A DNA stretch of 64,000 nt from Berryella intestinalis. Its GTDB lineage: Bacteria; Actinomycetota; Coriobacteriia; Coriobacteriales; Eggerthellaceae. The notes below the pieces were generated by a model that was not told the DNA's origin, did not search any database, and saw only the letters and a list, made by a program, of their open reading frames with translations. The stretch is taken from positions 682,001-746,000 of the forward strand of contig NZ_CP009302.1 of NCBI RefSeq assembly GCF_000814825.1. The letters run 5' to 3'. Below, one piece after another: positions 43,658 to 53,287 of this stretch (positions are counted from its first letter, which is position 1; each line of letters opens with the position of its first letter). The position numbers were made by a program, and so were the translations under genes.

Positions 43658-46600
43658 ATGCACCTGAAATCGCTCGTCCTCAAAGGGTTCAAGTCGTTCG
43701 CCGACCGCAGCGCCCTCTCCCTCGAACCGGGGATCACCGCCGTGGTCGGCCCCAACGGTTCGGGCAAGTCGAACATCTCCGACGCGGTGCTGTGGGTTCT
43801 GGGCGAGCGCAACGCCCGCCACCTGCGCGGGCAGGCTATGGAAGATGTCATCTTCTCGGGCTCCACGGCGCGCAAGCCCGTGTCGGTGGCCGAGGTCGAG
43901 CTGGTGCTGGACAACTCCGACGGGACGCTTCCCATCGATTACTCCGAAGTGTCGATCATGCGCCGCCTGTACCGCAGCGGCGAGTCGGAGTACCTGGTGA
44001 ACGGGTCGGTGGCGCGCCGCATGGACGTGCTGGACATCCTGCACGACACCGGGTTGGGGACGGGGACGCACTCCATCATCTCGCAGGGAAGCCTCGACTC
44101 GATCCTCCAGTCGCGCCCCGAGGACCGTCGCGCGCTCATCGAGGAGGCGGCGGGCATCCTCAAGCACAAGCAGCGCAAGGAGAAAAGCGCCCGCAAGCTC
44201 GAGCAGATGGACAACCACCTGGCCCGCGTGCGCGATGTTCATGCGGAGATCGCGAAGCAGCTGGCTCCCCTGGAACGCAAGGCGAAGCGCGCCCGCGAGC
44301 ATGCCGAGGCGTCGGCCCGCCTTTCCGAGGTGAGGCTGGCGTTGGCAGTGGACGACCTGCGGTCGCTTCAGGGTCGTTGGGACGAGATCGTTGCGCAGGA
44401 AGGCCGGATCGCGTCGGACATCGACGACCGCCGCGCGCTGGTTGCCCGGTGCGAGCAGGCCGTGATAGACCTCCAGCAGCTTATCCAGCGCGAAACCGCG
44501 GGCGCCGGCGAGATCGCCCGGTCCCAGCGCCGCGCCTCGTCGGCGGCCGAGCGCCTCGACTCGGCCGAGATGCTGTTGCGCGAAAAGCGCCGCGCCGCCC
44601 AAAGCTACGAGGCGGACGTGCGCATCTCGCTTTCGTCCGCCGCGTCCAAGAGGCGGGAGGCCCGCTTCGAACTCGATCGGTCGCGTGCGGCCCTCGAAGA
44701 GGTCGAGGCCCTGTTCGCCGCCGCTTCGGCCAAGGTCGATGAGCTTTCCTCCCAGCGCGACGAGGCGGTCGCGCGCCGGCGCGCGGTCGAGCGCGAGCTC
44801 GACGGGCTGCAGGTGACCGTACGCAAAGACGAGCGGGAGCGGGAAGAGATACGCCACCGCCGCGCATCCGTGGGCGACACCCTTTCGAACGAGCTCGCCC
44901 GCGAGCAGGTCATCGATGCGCGCCGCACCGAGATAGACGCCGATATCGCCGCGGCCCGAAGCGACTTCGAGCAGAAGCGAGCGCGGCTCGAGTCGCTGCG
45001 CGCGTCTTTCGACGGGCTCATCGAAGGGGAGCGGGCTGCCCAGGTCGAGCTTTCCTCGGCGCTGGAGAGGCGCGACGCCGCGCGCGCGGCGGCCCATGCG
45101 GCCCAAGACGCCGTCCGTGCGGCCGAAAACGAGATCGCGGCCCTCGAGCAGCTCCAACGAGCGGGGCGCGCCGACGATCCGGCCCTCTCGTGGCTGGTGG
45201 ACGGCACGGACCGCTTCAAGGGCGTGCTCGCGCCGCTGTCCAAGGCGGTCGGCGCGCCGCAGGGTCTGGAGTCCTTGGTCGAAAGCCTTCTGGGCGAGGA
45301 CCTCGCCGGCCTCGTCGCGCCCGACTCCGCCCGCGTGCGCGAGGCGGTCGAGGCGCTGCTGGAGGAAGGCCGTGCGGGAAACGTGAGCCTGGTCGCGCGC
45401 ACGGCGAGCGCCCCGGCTCGCTGCGAGGCCCCGCGGGGTCGCCCTTTGGTGGAGCTCCTTTCGTACAGCGAAGACGCCGCAGGCGCGGTGGAGTCGCTTC
45501 TGGGGGACGTGATCGTCGTCGATACGGCCCGCGAGGCGCTCGAGGCGCAGCGCGGCGCCGGCGGCGCGCCCGTCCGGTTCGCCTCCCGGGACGGCGTTGT
45601 GGCGTGGCCCTCGGGGAAGGTACGCGTGTACGGGGCGGCCCGCAAGGAGGCAGACGGCGTTTTGGCCCGCGAACGCCGCCTCGACCAGCTGTCCGCGCGG
45701 CTCTCCGAGACCGTCGAAGCGAAGGGGGCCCGCGACGGGGAGGCGCTTGCGGCCGAAGGCGCCTGCCGCACGGCCCAGGAGAGGAGCCTCGAGCTCAGCC
45801 AGCAGCTGGCCCGTTGCCGCGGCGAGGTCGATTCCGCGGCCGCCGAGGCCGATCGGGCCGAGAAGAAGCTGGCTGCCTTCGTCCGCGAACGGGACGAGAT
45901 CACCGGCCAGCTGGAGCGGGCCCGCCAGAAGGTAGGGGATCTGCGCCCGGCCGTCGAGAAGATGGACGCGCGCCTGTGCGAGATCGAAGGCGGCCTGGTT
46001 GCTGCGCGAGCCCGCGTCGAGGAGCTGGAAGAGGGGATCGTCCCGCTTCGCCGCGAGGCGGGGCGCCTGAACGAGGAGTTCGCAAACGCCAAGCTCTCGC
46101 TGGCGACGCTTACCGAGAGGCGCACGTACGCCCGCCGCGTCGTCGAGGCGCGCGGGCGCGACATCGCCCTGATCGACGAGCAGGCCGAGTCCTCCGTCGA
46201 GGTCCTGGCGGTCAAGCGCGCCGCCCAGAAGCGCTGCGAGCCCCTGCTCGAGGCCATGGGCTGCCTGGGGGCTTCTCTGCGGCGCCGCGTGCGCGCCCTC
46301 GAGGAGGCGCTGGCAAGCTCTGAGCAGGCATCGTCGGGCTTCACCGAAAGCGCGGCGCGGGCCCGCGGCGAGGCGCAGGCGGCGCGGGAGGGCTTCGATG
46401 AGGCCAACGCCCGCATGACGCAGGTACGCGTCGACAAGGGCCGCCTGGAGGTTCAGATCGAGGCGGCCGTCACGGCGATCACGCGCGATTGCGCGACGTC
46501 GATCGAGACGGCCCAGGGCCTTCCCGAGCTCGAGGACCGCGCTGCGTTCGAAGACGAGATGTTCAGGCTCGAGCGGCGCATCAAGAACATGGGCTCGGTC

Positions 46601-47203
46601 AACCCCGACGCCGCCGCGGAATTCGAGCAGCTGAAGAAGCGCACGGATTTCCTCGAGGCCCAGCTGGCGGACATGGAGGCGGCGCGCACGTCGCTCGATT
46701 CGATCGTGCGCATCATCGAGAAGCGCATGAAAGACGATTTCGTCCGCACGTTCGACGAAGTGAACAGCGGTTTCTCGGAGATATTCTCCGTCTTGTTCCC
46801 GGGGGGCCAGGCGCGCCTCGAGCTGGTGGACCCGTCGGATGTCGACGGCACGGGCATCGAGGTCGTCGCGCAGCCCCGCGGCAAGCGCATCACCAAGATG
46901 ATGCTGATGTCGGGCGGCGAGAAATCGCTCACGGCGCTCGCGCTGCTGTTCGCGGTCTACCGCATTCGCTCGACTCCGTTCTATATACTGGACGAGGTCG
47001 AGGCTGCGCTCGACGATTCGAACCTGCGCCGCCTGGCCGCCTACGTCGATTCGCTGCGCAACGAGACGCAACTGATCATGATCACGCACCAGAGGCGCAC
47101 GATGGAGATGGCCGACGTGCTGTTCGGCGTCTCGATGCAAGGCGACGGCGTTACGCGCGTCATCAGCCAGAAGCTCGAACACGCGCTCAAGCACGCAGAA
47201 TAG
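43658..47203 (+). CDS. smc: Chromosome segregation protein SMC
   Basis: 1181 residues. N-terminal head MHLKSLVLKGFKSFADRSAL with Walker A GPNGSGKSNISDAV; long coiled coils; flexible hinge at about 505-660 (GTDRFKGVLAPLSKAV); C-terminal head with ABC signature MSGGEKSLTALALLF and Walker B FYILDEVEAALDDSN. Forms the condensin ring with ScpA and ScpB (15285-16815). Full length, no disruption. Confidence 0.98.
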   Translation: MHLKSLVLKGFKSFADRSALSLEPGITAVVGPNGSGKSNISDAVLWVLGERNARHLRGQAMEDVIFSGSTARKPVSVAEVELVLDNSDGTLPIDYSEVSIMRRLYRSGESEYLVNGSVARRMDVLDILHDTGLGTGTHSIISQGSLDSILQSRPEDRRALIEEAAGILKHKQRKEKSARKLEQMDNHLARVRDVHAEIAKQLAPLERKAKRAREHAEASARLSEVRLALAVDDLRSLQGRWDEIVAQEGRIASDIDDRRALVARCEQAVIDLQQLIQRETAGAGEIARSQRRASSAAERLDSAEMLLREKRRAAQSYEADVRISLSSAASKRREARFELDRSRAALEEVEALFAAASAKVDELSSQRDEAVARRRAVERELDGLQVTVRKDEREREEIRHRRASVGDTLSNELAREQVIDARRTEIDADIAAARSDFEQKRARLESLRASFDGLIEGERAAQVELSSALERRDAARAAAHAAQDAVRAAENEIAALEQLQRAGRADDPALSWLVDGTDRFKGVLAPLSKAVGAPQGLESLVESLLGEDLAGLVAPDSARVREAVEALLEEGRAGNVSLVARTASAPARCEAPRGRPLVELLSYSEDAAGAVESLLGDVIVVDTAREALEAQRGAGGAPVRFASRDGVVAWPSGKVRVYGAARKEADGVLARERRLDQLSARLSETVEAKGARDGEALAAEGACRTAQERSLELSQQLARCRGEVDSAAAEADRAEKKLAAFVRERDEITGQLERARQKVGDLRPAVEKMDARLCEIEGGLVAARARVEELEEGIVPLRREAGRLNEEFANAKLSLATLTERRTYARRVVEARGRDIALIDEQAESSVEVLAVKRAAQKRCEPLLEAMGCLGASLRRRVRALEEALASSEQASSGFTESAARARGEAQAAREGFDEANARMTQVRVDKGRLEVQIEAAVTAITRDCATSIETAQGLPELEDRAAFEDEMFRLERRIKNMGSVNPDAAAEFEQLKKRTDFLEAQLADMEAARTSLDSIVRIIEKRMKDDFVRTFDEVNSGFSEIFSVLFPGGQARLELVDPSDVDGTGIEVVAQPRGKRITKMMLMSGGEKSLTALALLFAVYRIRSTPFYILDEVEAALDDSNLRRLAAYVDSLRNETQLIMITHQRRTMEMADVLFGVSMQGDGVTRVISQKLEHALKHAE

Positions 47204-47211
47204 GGGATCAC

Positions 47212-48135
47212 ATGGGTTTGTTCGGACGGTTCACCGAAGGGTTGCAGCGCTCGAGGGAGCGCTTCAAAGAGCAGATGAACGTTCTGCTCGACCGGGGCCC
47301 CGACCTCGACGACGAGTTCTGGGACGGCCTCGAGGAGGCGCTGATACTCGCCGACATCGGCGGGGCGCTCGCTTCCGAGCTGGTCTTGGATCTGCGCGAC
47401 ACCGCGACGAGGCGGGCGCTTCCCGACGCCTACGCGGTGCTCGACCTTCTGAAAGAGCGCATAGCCGACTCGTTTTCCGAACCCCGCCCCGAGGTGTTCG
47501 ACGAGGGCCGCTCCGTGGTGCTGTTCGTCGGCATCAACGGGGCGGGCAAAACCACCACCTGCGGCAAGATCGCCAAACAGGCGCGCGATTCGGGCCGCTC
47601 GGTGGTGCTGGGCAGCGCCGACACGTTCCGTGCCGCCGCCATCGAGCAGCTGGAGGTGTGGGCGAAGCGGGCCGGGGTGGAGATATGCGCGCGCGAGCGC
47701 GGGGCCGACCCGGCCAGCGTGTGCTACGACACCATCGAGCGCGCCGAGGCCCTCGACGCCGATTTGGTCCTCATCGACACCGCAGGACGCCTCCATACCT
47801 CGGCCGACCTTATGCGCGAGTTGGGCAAGGTGGTGGGCGTCGTGCGCAAGCGCGCCGACGCTCCCGTGCACACGGTCCTCGTGATCGACGCCACTACCGG
47901 CCAAAACGGGCTGAACCAGGCGCGCGAGTTCCACTCCGCGCTCGATCTGGACGGCGTCGTCGTCACCAAGCTCGACGGCACCGCGAAAGGCGGCATCGCG
48001 CTCGCTGTGTCGCACAGCCTGGGCCTACCCGTGCTGAAGCTCGGGGTGGGCGAGGGCCTGGACGATCTGAAGCCCTTCGACGCGCGCGAGTACGCCGACG
48101 CGCTCATCGGGAGCTTCGACGCGCGCAGCGCCTAG
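47212..48135 (+). CDS. ftsY: Signal recognition particle receptor FtsY
   Basis: 307 residues, MGLFGRFTEGLQRSRERFKE. Only the NG domains are present; the acidic A domain of E. coli FtsY is lacking, as usual in Gram-positive bacteria. G motifs FVGINGAGKTTTCGKIA, SADTFRAAA, LIDTAGRLH, VTKLDGTAKGG. ATG at 47212 after AGGGGATCAC, 8 bp after smc. Confidence 0.97.
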   Translation: MGLFGRFTEGLQRSRERFKEQMNVLLDRGPDLDDEFWDGLEEALILADIGGALASELVLDLRDTATRRALPDAYAVLDLLKERIADSFSEPRPEVFDEGRSVVLFVGINGAGKTTTCGKIAKQARDSGRSVVLGSADTFRAAAIEQLEVWAKRAGVEICARERGADPASVCYDTIERAEALDADLVLIDTAGRLHTSADLMRELGKVVGVVRKRADAPVHTVLVIDATTGQNGLNQAREFHSALDLDGVVVTKLDGTAKGGIALAVSHSLGLPVLKLGVGEGLDDLKPFDAREYADALIGSFDARSA

Positions 48136-48189
48136 GCCCGCCGCGTCCGCTATACTTGCGTTTCCCTTAAAGTTTCTCGAGGAGCTGAT

Positions 48190-49632
48190 ATGTTCGAAAG
48201 CCTGAGCGACCGCCTCCAAGGCGTGTTCGCCAACCTGCGCGGCAAGGGCCGCCTCACCGAGTCCGACATCAACGAGGCCATGCGCGAGATCCGCATGGCG
48301 CTGCTCGAAGCCGACGTCAACTTCAAAGTGGTGAAGGACTTCACGGCCAACGCCACGGCGAAGTGCATGGAAAGCGACATCCTCGATTCGCTCACGCCGG
48401 CCCAAAACGTCATCAAGGTCGTGATGGACGAGCTGACGCGCATCCTGGGCGGAACCGATGCGACGCTCGAGCTGTCACCCAACCGCATACCCAACGTCAT
48501 CATGCTCGTGGGCCTTCAGGGCTCGGGCAAGACCACGGCGGCGGCGAAGCTCGCCTACCTGCTGAAGCAGCAGAACCACAAGCCCCAGCTCGTGGCATGC
48601 GACGTGTACCGTCCCGCGGCCGCCGACCAGCTGGAGACCCTGGGTGGGGAGATCGGGGTCGCGGTGTTTCGCGGCGACGGAGCCGATCCGGTCGCCATCG
48701 CCAAGGCGGGCGTGCGCGAGGCGGTGGACAACCTGCGCGACGTCGTGATCATCGACACGGCGGGCCGCCTGCACGTCGACGAGGCCATGATGACCGAGGC
48801 GGAAAACATCCGTTCGGCGGTCGAGCCCGACGAGATCCTCATGGTGGTCGACGCCATGACCGGCCAAGACGTGGTCAACGTCGCCAAGGCGTTCGCCGAG
48901 CGGGTCGATTTCGACGGCGTGATCATGTCCAAGATGGACGGCGACGCCCGCGGCGGCGGCGCGCTGTCGGTGCGCGAGGCTACGGGAAAGCCCATCAAGT
49001 TCGTCTCGTCGGGCGAGAAGCCCGATTCGCTGGAGGCCTTCCATCCCGACCGCATGGCCCGGCGCATCCTGGGCATGGGCGACGTCCTAAGCCTTATCGA
49101 AAGCGCCGTGAAGGTCCAGAAGGAAGAGGAGGAGGCCGAGGTCGCCGAACGGCTGGCCCGGGCGGACCTGAACCTGAACGACTTCATCGACATGAACCGC
49201 CAGATCCGCAAGATGGGCGGCATCTCGCGCCTTATCGGCGCGCTGCCCGGCGGCGACAAGGCGCTTGCCCAAGGCCAGGTCGATGAAAGGGCGCTCGACA
49301 GCATGGAGGTCATCATCAACTCGATGACCAAGGCCGAGCGCGAGAAGCCCGACCTCATCAACGGCCAGCGCCGCGCCCGCATCGCCGCCGGCGCCGGGGT
49401 GACCGTCACCGACGTGAACCAGCTGATGAAGCGTTACGGCGAGGCGCGCAAGATGGTGAAGAAGATGATGCCCGCCATCACCGAGCAACCCGCGCGCGGC
49501 AAGAAGGGCAAGAAGGGGAAGAAGGGCAAGAAGCAGCGCCGCCCGTTGCTTCCCGGCATGCCGGGCGGCGGTTTCGGCGGCATGAACATGTCGGATCTGA
49601 AGAAGATCCAGGATCTGATGAAGGGGGAGTAA
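48190..49632 (+). CDS. ffh: Signal recognition particle protein Ffh
   Basis: 480 residues. GTPase NG domain: MLVGLQGSGKTTAAAKLAYL, CDVYRPAAADQLE, IIDTAGRLHVDE and MSKMDGDARGGGALS; then a Met-rich M domain for signal peptides and 4.5S RNA (NRQIRKMGGISRLIG, RRARIAAGAGVTVTDVNQL). After it lies a basic GKKGKKGKKGKKQRR tail and a Gly/Met end. A TATACT at 48151-48156 may be a local -10. Works with FtsY and SecY. Confidence 0.97.
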   Translation: MFESLSDRLQGVFANLRGKGRLTESDINEAMREIRMALLEADVNFKVVKDFTANATAKCMESDILDSLTPAQNVIKVVMDELTRILGGTDATLELSPNRIPNVIMLVGLQGSGKTTAAAKLAYLLKQQNHKPQLVACDVYRPAAADQLETLGGEIGVAVFRGDGADPVAIAKAGVREAVDNLRDVVIIDTAGRLHVDEAMMTEAENIRSAVEPDEILMVVDAMTGQDVVNVAKAFAERVDFDGVIMSKMDGDARGGGALSVREATGKPIKFVSSGEKPDSLEAFHPDRMARRILGMGDVLSLIESAVKVQKEEEEAEVAERLARADLNLNDFIDMNRQIRKMGGISRLIGALPGGDKALAQGQVDERALDSMEVIINSMTKAEREKPDLINGQRRARIAAGAGVTVTDVNQLMKRYGEARKMVKKMMPAITEQPARGKKGKKGKKGKKQRRPLLPGMPGGGFGGMNMSDLKKIQDLMKGE

Positions 49633-49705
49633 CCCTTCGGCGTGGCGGTCCTATGAAGGAGCCCCCGCATATGCCCCGCTTGTAGAGATTGCGCAAGGAT
49701 GCCCT

Positions 49706-49734
49706 TGTCAAAAACGGTATTGAACCGTATCATG
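49706..49734 (+). promoter_or_regulatory. Promoter of the rpsP operon
   Basis: TTGTCA (49706-49711), 17-bp spacer, TATCAT (49729-49734), 77 bp before the rpsP ATG, in an AT-richer patch. Confidence 0.75.
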
Positions 49735-49810
49735 TACAGTCGCTGTTTGCAGACTCCGGTGTCAGCCTCAAAGTCTGCGCCGAAGTTGATAGGATAAAAG
49801 GAGTTCTTTA

Positions 49811-50053
49811 ATGGCAGTCAAAATTCGCCTTGCCCGTCACGGCGCGAAGAAGCGTCCGTACTACCGCGTCGTCGTCGCCGATTCCCGCTCGCCGCGCGAT
49901 GGTCGCTTCATCGAGGAGATCGGCCGTTACAACCCCTGCGCCGAACCCACCATGGTGTCGTTCAACGACGAGCGCCTGAAGTACTGGCTCGAGTGCGGCG
50001 CCCAGCCCACCGACACCGTCGCCCGCCTCATCAAGGGCCGCGAGAGCGAATAA
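49811..50053 (+). CDS. rpsP: 30S ribosomal protein S16
   Basis: 80 residues, [38 protein letters not shown]-type start characteristic of bS16. Preceded by AAAAGGAGTTCTTTA. First gene of rpsP-khpA-rimM-trmD. Confidence 0.97.
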   Translation: MAVKIRLARHGAKKRPYYRVVVADSRSPRDGRFIEEIGRYNPCAEPTMVSFNDERLKYWLECGAQPTDTVARLIKGRESE

Positions 50054-50058
50054 CGGTC

Positions 50059-50313
50059 ATGGCCGATCAGCCCACTGAAATCGCCAGCCTGGTCGAGTGC
50101 ATCGTCGCTCCCCTCATCGACCACAAAGACGACCTGCAGATCTCTTCGAGCGTTTCTCCCGAAGGGGTCGTGTTGGTCGAAGTGAAGGTCAACGAGGAGG
50201 ATGCGGGCAAGATCATCGGCCGCCAGGGCCGCGTGATCAAGTCGATCCGCACGCTTGCCCGCGCCGCTGCGTCGCGCACCAACACGCACGTGGAAGTCGA
50301 GATCATCGAGTAG
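50059..50313 (+). CDS. khpA: KH-domain RNA-binding protein KhpA
   Basis: 84 residues from ATG at 50059, 5 bp after rpsP. Single KH domain with the GxxG loop in KIIGRQGRVIKSIRTL. KhpA usually pairs with KhpB/Jag and binds many RNAs in Gram-positive bacteria. The rpsP-khpA-rimM order is standard. Confidence 0.93.
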   Translation: MADQPTEIASLVECIVAPLIDHKDDLQISSSVSPEGVVLVEVKVNEEDAGKIIGRQGRVIKSIRTLARAAASRTNTHVEVEIIE

Positions 50314-50835
50314 ATGCGCGCGTGGACCGATGTCGCCGTGTTGGCGAAGACCAGAAACCTCGCCGGAGGGTTCGTCGTGAAGAGCACGGCGGGCCTTCCT
50401 TTTTTGTTGCAGGTCGGCATGGAGGTGGCGTTCGTGCCGCCCGTTACCGACGTTCCCCGGCGCGCCCGCGTATCGCAGATCACGGGCGCGACCGATACGA
50501 CGGCTCAGGTGCTGTTCGAGGGGATCGAAGAGATGTCTCAGGCGAAGGCCCTGGTCGGCTGCCATTGCCTCGTTCGGTCCGAATCGCTGGACCTCGCGTC
50601 GCCTGCCGTCGGCGCCCTGTCGTGGGTGGGTGCGCGCGTGGTTGACGAGCGCTTCGGTTTGCTGGGCGAGGTGTCCGATATCCTCGAGAACCCCGGGCAG
50701 ATGCTGCTCGAGGTCGTCTCCGCCGATCGCAAGAACCCCCTCCTCATCCCGCTTGTGGACGAGTTCGTGATGTCGGCGGATCCGGACGGCTCCCGCATCG
50801 TCGTGTCTATCCCCGAAGGGCTGCTGAACCTGTAA
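50314..50835 (+). CDS. rimM: Ribosome maturation factor RimM
   Basis: 173 residues, ATG directly after the khpA stop. N-terminal beta barrel (RTRNLAGGFVVK-like start TRNLAGGFVV) and C-terminal PRC-barrel with LGEVSDILENPGQMLLEV and NPLLIPLVDEFV. Binds S19 and helps 30S head maturation. Confidence 0.9.
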   Translation: MRAWTDVAVLAKTRNLAGGFVVKSTAGLPFLLQVGMEVAFVPPVTDVPRRARVSQITGATDTTAQVLFEGIEEMSQAKALVGCHCLVRSESLDLASPAVGALSWVGARVVDERFGLLGEVSDILENPGQMLLEVVSADRKNPLLIPLVDEFVMSADPDGSRIVVSIPEGLLNL

Positions 50836-50845
50836 GGACCCTGCC

Positions 50846-51646
50846 GTGATCATAGAAACCCTTTCCACGTTTCCCGCCATGTACGAGTCGGTCATGGGCT
50901 CGTCTATGATGAAGCGCGCCCAGGAAAAGGGGATCTTGGAGTTCGCTGCGTACGACCTGCGCGATTGGACGCACGACCGCCATCGCACGACCGACGACGA
51001 TCCGTACGGCGGCGGGGCGGGGCTCGTCATGAAGTGCGAGCCCATCTTCGAGGCCTACGACGCGATCTGCGGGCGGGGCCCCTCCGTTTCGCCCACGGGC
51101 TCAGAGCAGCCCCTCACCGGCCCGCGTCCCCGCTTCTGCGACGCGGCGCTCCCCAAAACCGTGTTCCTCACCCCGTGCGGGCGCCGCTTCGACGATGCGC
51201 TTGCCACCGAGCTTTCCCGCGAGGGGCGCCTTCTGTTCGTGTGCGGGCACTACGAGGGAATCGACCAGCGCGCGTACCGGCTGGCCGACTACGAGATCTC
51301 GCTGGGCGACTACGTGCTCACCAGCGGCGAGCTTGCATCCATGGTGGTCATCGACGCGGTGGTGCGCAAGCTCGACGGGGTTCTGGGCGCGGAGAACGGG
51401 GCCGCCGACGAGAGCTTCGTGGACGGCTTGCTGGAACCCCCCCAGTACACGCGCCCCGCGGTCTTTCGGGGGGAAGCGGTGCCCGAGGTGCTGCTGTCGG
51501 GAAACCACGCCCTCATCGATTCGTGGCGCCGCGAGCAGAGCCTCATCCGCACCGCGCGGCTGCGCCCCGATCTTCTCGACGGCGCCGACCTGAGCGCCTG
51601 CGAAAGGGAATTTGTCGAGAGATGCGGCATCGCAGACGAAGGATAA
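50846..51646 (+). CDS. trmD: tRNA (guanine(37)-N(1))-methyltransferase
   Basis: 266 residues from GTG at 50846 after AAGGACCCTGCC: MIIETLSTFPAMYESVMGSS. Trefoil-knot SPOUT methyltransferase; DDDPYGGGAGLVMKCEPIFEA, LLFVCGHYEGIDQRA and EISLGDYVLTSGELA are the SAM and guanine sites. Follows rimM by 10 bp. Confidence 0.96.
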   Translation: MIIETLSTFPAMYESVMGSSMMKRAQEKGILEFAAYDLRDWTHDRHRTTDDDPYGGGAGLVMKCEPIFEAYDAICGRGPSVSPTGSEQPLTGPRPRFCDAALPKTVFLTPCGRRFDDALATELSREGRLLFVCGHYEGIDQRAYRLADYEISLGDYVLTSGELASMVVIDAVVRKLDGVLGAENGAADESFVDGLLEPPQYTRPAVFRGEAVPEVLLSGNHALIDSWRREQSLIRTARLRPDLLDGADLSACEREFVERCGIADEG

Positions 51647-51723
51647 CCTGATCGCGGTATCATGGTTCGATAAACCGTTTCGGCGCTTCGGCGCCCTGCT
51701 CTCATAGAAAGGTGCGGTTGCCG

Positions 51724-52293
51724 ATGGATCTCGGGCAACATGCCGAGCCCCGCTCTTCGGGCATGGTTCGATCGATAGTGCGCAACGTGGCGACCGTCGT
51801 CTTCGTGTTCGTGCTGGCTTGGGCGCTGCGGACCTTCGTGTTCCAGCCCTACAAGATCCCCTCCGGCTCGATGGAAGACACCATCATGACGGGTGATTTC
51901 CTGGTGTCCGAGAAGGTCTCGTACTACTTCCGCGACCCCCAGCAAGGCGATATCGTCACGTTCTACGACCCCGCTTTCTCGGGCGACGTGCGCACGCTGA
52001 TCAAGCGCGTCGTCGCTACCGAGGGCCAGACGGTCGATCTGGTCGACGGCGTCGTCTACGTGGACGGCAAGCCCCTGTCCGAGCCCTATACCGATGCCAA
52101 GCCCAGCTACCCGCTCGAGAACTCCAGCATCTCGTTTCCCTACACGGTGCCGGAAGGCTCGCTGTGGGTGATGGGGGACAACCGCACGAACTCGCAGGAT
52201 TCCCGCTGGTTCGGCGCGGTGAGCAAGGAGCGCGTCACCGGGCGCGCCGTCGTTATCTTCTGGCCGATTCCCGACATCAGGTCGCTCGCCTAA
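51724..52293 (+). CDS. lepB: Signal peptidase I
   Basis: 189 residues from ATG at 51724; a TTG at 51718 or GTG at 51712 in frame is also possible because AAAGG is at 51708-51712. One N-terminal membrane helix ([20 protein letters not shown]). Catalytic Ser in PSGSMEDT, catalytic Lys in [10 protein letters not shown], and [14 protein letters not shown]. Removes Sec and Tat signal peptides outside the membrane. Confidence 0.94.
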   Translation: MDLGQHAEPRSSGMVRSIVRNVATVVFVFVLAWALRTFVFQPYKIPSGSMEDTIMTGDFLVSEKVSYYFRDPQQGDIVTFYDPAFSGDVRTLIKRVVATEGQTVDLVDGVVYVDGKPLSEPYTDAKPSYPLENSSISFPYTVPEGSLWVMGDNRTNSQDSRWFGAVSKERVTGRAVVIFWPIPDIRSLA

Positions 52294-52330
52294 TCCGTCG
52301 TTCGGCTCGTATCAGCAGAGAAGGAGAGAT

Positions 52331-53287
52331 ATGCCCACCGATCCCGAGGTTTCAAAGCCGCAATCCGATTCCGCACCGACGTTCCAGGACATCATCATGA
52401 ACCTGCAGCGCTACTGGTCGTCGTGCGGGTGCGTCATCTTGCAGCCCTACGACAACGAGGTGGGCGCGGGAACCAACGCCCCGGCCACGACGCTGCGCTC
52501 GCTGGGTCCCGACACGTGGCGGACGGCCTACGTGCAGGGATGCCGCCGTCCCACCGACGGGCGCTACGGCGAGAACCCGAACCGCACGCAGCACTACTTC
52601 CAGTTCCAGGTGCTCATGAAGCCCTCTCCCGACAACATCCAGGATCTGTACCTGGGGTCGCTGCGCGCCATCGGGATCGACACCGACGCGCACGATGTGC
52701 GCTTCGTCGAGGACGACTGGGAAAGCCCCACGCTGGGCGCCTGGGGCCTGGGTTGGGAAGTGTGGATCGACGGCATGGAGGTCACCCAGTTCACCTATTT
52801 CCAGCAGGTGGGCGGGTTCGAGTGCAGCCCCGTTCCCGTCGAGATCGCCTACGGCCTCGAGCGCCTCACCATGTACATCCAGGGCGTCGACAGCATGTTC
52901 GACATCGTGTGGGCGCGCGGCGACGACGGCGTGACCTTCACGTACGGCGACGTGTACCTGGAAAACGAGCGCCAGTACTCGCGCTACAACTTCGAGGTCG
53001 CCGACACCGAGTTCCTGTTCAACGAATTCAACGATCGCGAGGCCGAGTGCCTGCGCACGCTCGAGGCGGGCCTGCCCCTCCCCGCGTACGACAGCGTCCT
53101 GAAGTGCTGCCACGCCTTCAACCTGCTGGATGCGCGCGGAGTCATCTCCGCAACCGAGCGCATGGCCTACATCCTGCGCGTGCGGACCATCGCCAAGGCC
53201 GTGTGCGCCAGCTATATGAAGCACGTGTGCGGCGTCGAGGTCGAAGACGACGCCGCCGATTCGAGGGAGAAGGCCGGAAATGAGTAA
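52331..53287 (+). CDS. glyQ: Glycine--tRNA ligase, alpha subunit
   Basis: 318 residues. Catalytic subunit of the bacterial alpha2-beta2 enzyme: [39 protein letters not shown] and [17 protein letters not shown]-type motifs (here [20 protein letters not shown]). A 17-residue N-terminal extension. Overlaps glyS by 8 bp. Confidence 0.97.
   Translation: MPTDPEVSKPQSDSAPTFQDIIMNLQRYWSSCGCVILQPYDNEVGAGTNAPATTLRSLGPDTWRTAYVQGCRRPTDGRYGENPNRTQHYFQFQVLMKPSPDNIQDLYLGSLRAIGIDTDAHDVRFVEDDWESPTLGAWGLGWEVWIDGMEVTQFTYFQQVGGFECSPVPVEIAYGLERLTMYIQGVDSMFDIVWARGDDGVTFTYGDVYLENERQYSRYNFEVADTEFLFNEFNDREAECLRTLEAGLPLPAYDSVLKCCHAFNLLDARGVISATERMAYILRVRTIAKAVCASYMKHVCGVEVEDDAADSREKAGNE

Noticed and set aside
42575-47194. 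A very long open frame (over 1500 codons) on the minus strand opposite smc and rnc
   Set aside because: High GC and strong third-position GC bias create antisense open frames. It has no recognisable domain, while the plus strand encodes intact Smc and RNase III.
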